Assembly: GCA_902464615.1 (NCBI GenBank)
Contig: CABQKA010000005.1
Span: forward strand, 1 to 64,000
DNA from: an uncultured Prevotella sp.
Lineage (GTDB): Bacteria; Bacteroidota; Bacteroidia; Bacteroidales; Bacteroidaceae
Reading direction: 5' to 3'
Length of the DNA: 64,000 nucleotides
Both the position numbers and the translations under genes were made by a program. This document shows positions 60,942 through 64,000 of the stretch, piece after piece. Under the pieces are notes generated by a model, which was given only the letters and a program-made list of their open reading frames with translations, searched no databases and was not told where the DNA came from. Numbering within the stretch: the stretch's first letter is position 1; every line of letters begins with the position of its first letter.

Positions 60942-63122
60942 TCAATTTGCCATTTCCGAAATAAACTTTATTCGTACCAGGCGAATCTCCTCTTCAGAGT
61001 AATCATCGCCCAGCTCATCCACCGCCGTTTCCAAGTCGTCTGTCTCAGACTCTTTGAAATATTGGTAAATATCGCTCACATGGTCTTCGTCCATCACCTC
61101 GTCAATAAAATAGTCTATATTGATTTTAGTTCCGGAGTAGACAATAGCCTCCACTTCGTCCAGCAGCTCGTCAAAGTCTATGCCTTTTGCTACTGCGATA
61201 TCGTCCAAGGCAACCTTCCGGTCTATGCTGTGAATGATGCTCACCTTTATCTTAGACTTGTTGGCGACAGTCCGGATGCGCAAGTCCTCCGGACGTTCAA
61301 TCTCATTTTCTTCGCAATGACGTTTTATCAGTTTACAGAATTCCTCCCCGTACCGTTTCGCCTTACCGGCACCCACTCCTGGAATATTCTGCAACTCCTC
61401 CAAGGTCTGAGGATAAATTGTCGCCATAGCTTCCAATGACGTATCCTGGAAAATCACATAGGGAGGCACATCCAAATCTTTACTCATCCGCTTGCGCAAA
61501 TCTTTCAGCATCTGGTACAATGCGGGATCGACTGTGCAGGCAGCTCCGCTCTGGGGAGGCACGCTCGCTTCCTCGTCGTCAAAATCACGGTCCTCGACTA
61601 TCATGAACGGCACTGGCTCATCCAAAAAGTTTTTACCTTTCTCCGTCACTTTCAAGACGCCGTAATTGTCCACGTCCTTTTTCAAATATCCTGCGATCTG
61701 CGCTTGGCGTATCACGGCATACCAGATCTTTTCTGCGACATCGTCGCCGCAAGCGAACTCCTTCAAATCGTTATGCTTGTGCGCGCACACCTCGTCTGTC
61801 GCGCGACCTATGAGAATATCCTTGATGTAATCATCCCTAAAGTTTTCCTTCGTTGCAATGATGACCTCGAGTACTTTACATAAATAGTTACTAGCCTCCA
61901 CTTGTTTCTTAGGATTTAAGCAGTTATCACAATTTCCACAGTTTTCTACCGGATACTCTTCCCCGAAATAATGCAGCAGCAATTTTCTCCGGCAAACGGA
62001 AGACTCGGCATAAGCGGCGGTTTCTTTCAACAGTTGCCGCCCGATGTCCTGCTCTGCCACGGGCTTCCCTTCCATAAATTTCTCCAATTTCTGAAGGTCC
62101 TTATAGGAATAGAAAGCGATACAGATGCCCTCGCCGCCATCCCGGCCGGCCCGGCCTGTTTCCTGATAATACCCCTCCAGGCTCTTGGGAATATCATAGT
62201 GAATGACAAAACGGACGTCTGGTTTGTCTATTCCCATCCCGAAAGCGATTGTCGCAACAATGACATCTATCTTTTCCATCAAGAAGTCATCCTGCGTTTT
62301 GGAACGAGTGGCCGTATCCATCCCGGCATGGTAAGCCTCTGCCTTGATATCGTTTGTACGGAGCACCTCGGAGAGTTCTTCCACCTTTTTCCGGCTTAGG
62401 CAATAAATTATACCGCTCTTGCCCGGACGTTGCTTGATAAACTTGATAATTTCTTTATCTATTTCCTGCGTTTTCGGCCGAACCTCATAATACAAGTTGG
62501 ACCTGTTGAACGAACTTTTATATTCATCGGCATCCAAGATGCCCAAGCTCTTCTTAATATCGATTCTGACCTTGTCTGTCGCCGTTGCGGTCAGCGCTAT
62601 AACCGGTGCATTGCCTATCTGATTTATAATAGGCCGGATTTTACGGTATTCCGGACGGAAATCATGCCCCCATTCGGAAATACAATGCGCCTCGTCCACA
62701 GCGTAGAACGAAATCTTGATGCTGCGCAAGAATTCAACATTCTCTTCCTTGGTCAACGATTCCGGTGCCACATATAGCAATTTTGTCTTCCCTGAGACCA
62801 CATCGCTTTTCACCTTGTCGATGGCAGCCTTGTTGAGCGAAGAGTTGATGAAGTGTGCCACACCATCTTCCTCGCTCATGCGACGCATTGCGTCTACCTG
62901 ATTTTTCATCAGTGCTATCAAAGGAGAGATCACGATGGCTGTGCCTTCCATCAACAAGGAAGGCAACTGGTAGCACAAAGACTTGCCGCCACCTGTCGGC
63001 ATCAGGACAAATACGTTTTTACCGTTCAAAAGACTTCGGATAATAGCTTCTTGATTTTTTTTGAAGCTGTCGAATCCGAAGTATTTTTTCAATGGCACGT
63101 ACAAATTCAAAATCTCGTTCAT
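60942..63122 (-). CDS. recQ: ATP-dependent DNA helicase RecQ
   Basis: 726-aa RecQ helicase, longer than E. coli RecQ (609 aa) but usual for Bacteroidota. Walker A is LMPTGGGKSLCYQLPSLL near residue 40; the DEAH box is FYAVDEAHCISEWGHDFRPEY near 140; VATIAFGMGIDKPDVRFVIHYD and the QETGRAGRDG motif follow; the zinc cysteines are VCRRKLLLHYFGEE and ENCGNCDNCLNP near 380-410. An RQC winged helix and an HRDC domain (residues 530-605) close the conserved part. It has its own promoter and follows clpX, the usual order in Bacteroidales. Confidence 0.96.
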   Translation of the reverse strand: MNEILNLYVPLKKYFGFDSFKKNQEAIIRSLLNGKNVFVLMPTGGGKSLCYQLPSLLMEGTAIVISPLIALMKNQVDAMRRMSEEDGVAHFINSSLNKAAIDKVKSDVVSGKTKLLYVAPESLTKEENVEFLRSIKISFYAVDEAHCISEWGHDFRPEYRKIRPIINQIGNAPVIALTATATDKVRIDIKKSLGILDADEYKSSFNRSNLYYEVRPKTQEIDKEIIKFIKQRPGKSGIIYCLSRKKVEELSEVLRTNDIKAEAYHAGMDTATRSKTQDDFLMEKIDVIVATIAFGMGIDKPDVRFVIHYDIPKSLEGYYQETGRAGRDGGEGICIAFYSYKDLQKLEKFMEGKPVAEQDIGRQLLKETAAYAESSVCRRKLLLHYFGEEYPVENCGNCDNCLNPKKQVEASNYLCKVLEVIIATKENFRDDYIKDILIGRATDEVCAHKHNDLKEFACGDDVAEKIWYAVIRQAQIAGYLKKDVDNYGVLKVTEKGKNFLDEPVPFMIVEDRDFDDEEASVPPQSGAACTVDPALYQMLKDLRKRMSKDLDVPPYVIFQDTSLEAMATIYPQTLEELQNIPGVGAGKAKRYGEEFCKLIKRHCEENEIERPEDLRIRTVANKSKIKVSIIHSIDRKVALDDIAVAKGIDFDELLDEVEAIVYSGTKINIDYFIDEVMDEDHVSDIYQYFKESETDDLETAVDELGDDYSEEEIRLVRIKFISEMAN

Positions 63123-63194
63123 AACGCTGACATGTTATGGTTTTCTGCGTTTACGCGCGGGAACGCGGGATGTTGTTCCGTTCTAATCACCTAA

Positions 63195-63226
63195 CAAAGT
63201 TATAAACAAGTTTCGATATTACGCAA
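63195..63226 (-). promoter_or_regulatory. Promoter of recQ
   Basis: Minus strand: TTG (63226-63224), N21, TAACTTTG (63202-63195), 72 bp before the recQ ATG. Confidence 0.65.
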
Positions 63227-63252
63227 GCTCACCGCAAAAAATATTGAAAAAA

Positions 63253-64000
63253 TTACTGGGCAGACTGTCTGCGGGCCGGTAAATTGGACTTTTCGAACTG
63301 AACCCGGGCGTAATCCAACGTCACCTCAAATGTTTTGACATCAGAGGACGGGATTTCATACATGGCATCCATCATGATAGTTTCCACGATTGAACGCAGG
63401 CCACGCGCACCTAATTTATACGCCACAGCCTGGTCTACAATGTAATCCAAAGCCTCCTCTGTAAAATTCAGCTTTACGCCGTCCATATCAAAAAGTTTGA
63501 CATACTGTTTGATGATAGAGTTCTTCGGCTCCGTCAGGATGTTGCGCAACGCGTTCCGGTCCAACGGGTTGAGATAGGTAAGCACCGGCAATCGGCCGAT
63601 TATCTCGGGAATCAGACCAAACGATTTCAAATCCTGCGGCTCTATATATTGCATCAGATTGCCCGGGTCTATCCGCATGGCGTTCTGCACCGAGTTGTAG
63701 CCTACGGTATGCGTGTTAAGCCGCTGTGCGATTTTCTTCTCGATGCCGTCGAAAGCGCCTCCACAAATAAAGAGTATATTATTGGTGTTCACATGGACGT
63801 AGTCCTGGTCCGGATGTTTTCTCCCGCCCTTGGGCGGCACATTGACCACCGAGCCTTCCAGCAACTTCAGCAAGCCCTGCTGCACACCTTCGCCACTCAC
63901 GTCGCGCGTAATGGAAGGATTATCGCTTTTCCGGGCAATCTTGTCGATTTCATCTATAAACACGATACCACGCTCTGCGCGCTCCACGTTGAAGTCGGCT
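63253..64000 (-). CDS. clpX: ATP-dependent Clp protease ATP-binding subunit ClpX, 3' part
   Basis: Carboxy-terminal 248 residues of ClpX, open at the right window edge. Visible are Walker B IVFIDEIDKIA near the 5' edge, the pore-loop and sensor region SGEGVQQGLLKLLEGS, GGAFDGIEKKIAQR with the arginine finger region, LIPEIIGRLPVLTYLNPLDRNALRNILTEPKNSI and GARGLRSIVETIMMDAMYE. ClpX unfolds substrates for ClpP. The N-terminal zinc domain and Walker A lie outside the window. The recQ gene follows 130 bp downstream. Confidence 0.96.
   Translation of the reverse strand, partial: ADFNVERAERGIVFIDEIDKIARKSDNPSITRDVSGEGVQQGLLKLLEGSVVNVPPKGGRKHPDQDYVHVNTNNILFICGGAFDGIEKKIAQRLNTHTVGYNSVQNAMRIDPGNLMQYIEPQDLKSFGLIPEIIGRLPVLTYLNPLDRNALRNILTEPKNSIIKQYVKLFDMDGVKLNFTEEALDYIVDQAVAYKLGARGLRSIVETIMMDAMYEIPSSDVKTFEVTLDYARVQFEKSNLPARRQSAQ

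Overview
The window is a contiguous stretch of a Bacteroidota chromosome, most likely order Bacteroidales. The evidence is taxon-specific: a full-length SprA (type IX secretion translocon), serine palmitoyltransferase for sphingolipid synthesis, the clpX-recQ gene order, GTPase-type EF-G2, DUF1460, DUF3256 and OmpH lipoprotein families, and many promoters of the Bacteroidota form TTTG-N19..21-TAnnTTTG, with no consistent Shine-Dalgarno motifs. Genus cannot be fixed from the sequence alone; SprA argues for a T9SS-bearing lineage (for example Paraprevotella, Prevotella, Barnesiella or Tannerella relatives) rather than typical Bacteroides. Almost everything is core genome; no rRNA, CRISPR array, phage, transposase or integrase was seen.

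Layout. 1-153: two tRNA-Val genes. 0.2-12.4 kb: cutC; pyrK-pyrD (pyrimidine synthesis); a lipoprotein; pcrA helicase; a GH25 lysozyme; tRNA-Ser; a small membrane protein with an OmpH lipoprotein; pepD; a beta-helix lipoprotein; dnaB. 12.7-20 kb: htpG, DUF1460 hydrolase, prs, a ThiE/TenI-like protein, a glycosyltransferase, a winged-helix protein and a Crp-type regulator with a histidine-rich membrane protein. 20.3-33.5 kb: an ABC-F protein with a degenerate second ATPase domain, grpE-dnaJ-folC, ruvA, and the giant sprA. 33.7-39 kb: EF-G2 lacking the switch-II catalytic His, a BASS-type transporter and uvrB. 39.1-40.4 kb: tRNA-Arg, a conserved hypothetical gene, and a Gly-Leu-Leu-Gly tRNA cluster. 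40.6-47.6 kb: spt, a lipid-kinase/DUF1810 fusion, a TtcA-like enzyme, DUF486, a histidine phosphatase and guaA. 48-52.7 kb: gap, a frameshifted lipoprotein gene, a GNAT protein, miaA, a second lipid-kinase-like protein and DUF3256. 52.7-57.8 kb: a tight operon of nucleotide-sugar and glycosyltransferase genes (FdtA-like isomerase, acyltransferase, FdtB-like aminotransferase, three GT2), probably making a 3-amino-3,6-dideoxyhexose-containing surface glycan. 57.9-64 kb: a repeat protein, glnS, recQ and the 3' part of clpX.

The most unusual signal is a family of short intergenic arrays found at six places (about 12.56, 20.11, 25.25, 33.52, 40.48 and 47.72 kb). Each has two or three tandem units with a 20-21 bp period. 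A unit is a near-palindromic core close to GGCCTTAGCCCC followed by a tail close to GTGAAAACG. All six arrays lie in the same orientation whatever the direction of the flanking genes, and they are spaced roughly every 5-8 kb. I do not recognise this family and can only propose roles (binding-site array, replication-polar signal, RNA hairpin, or degenerate REP-like element).
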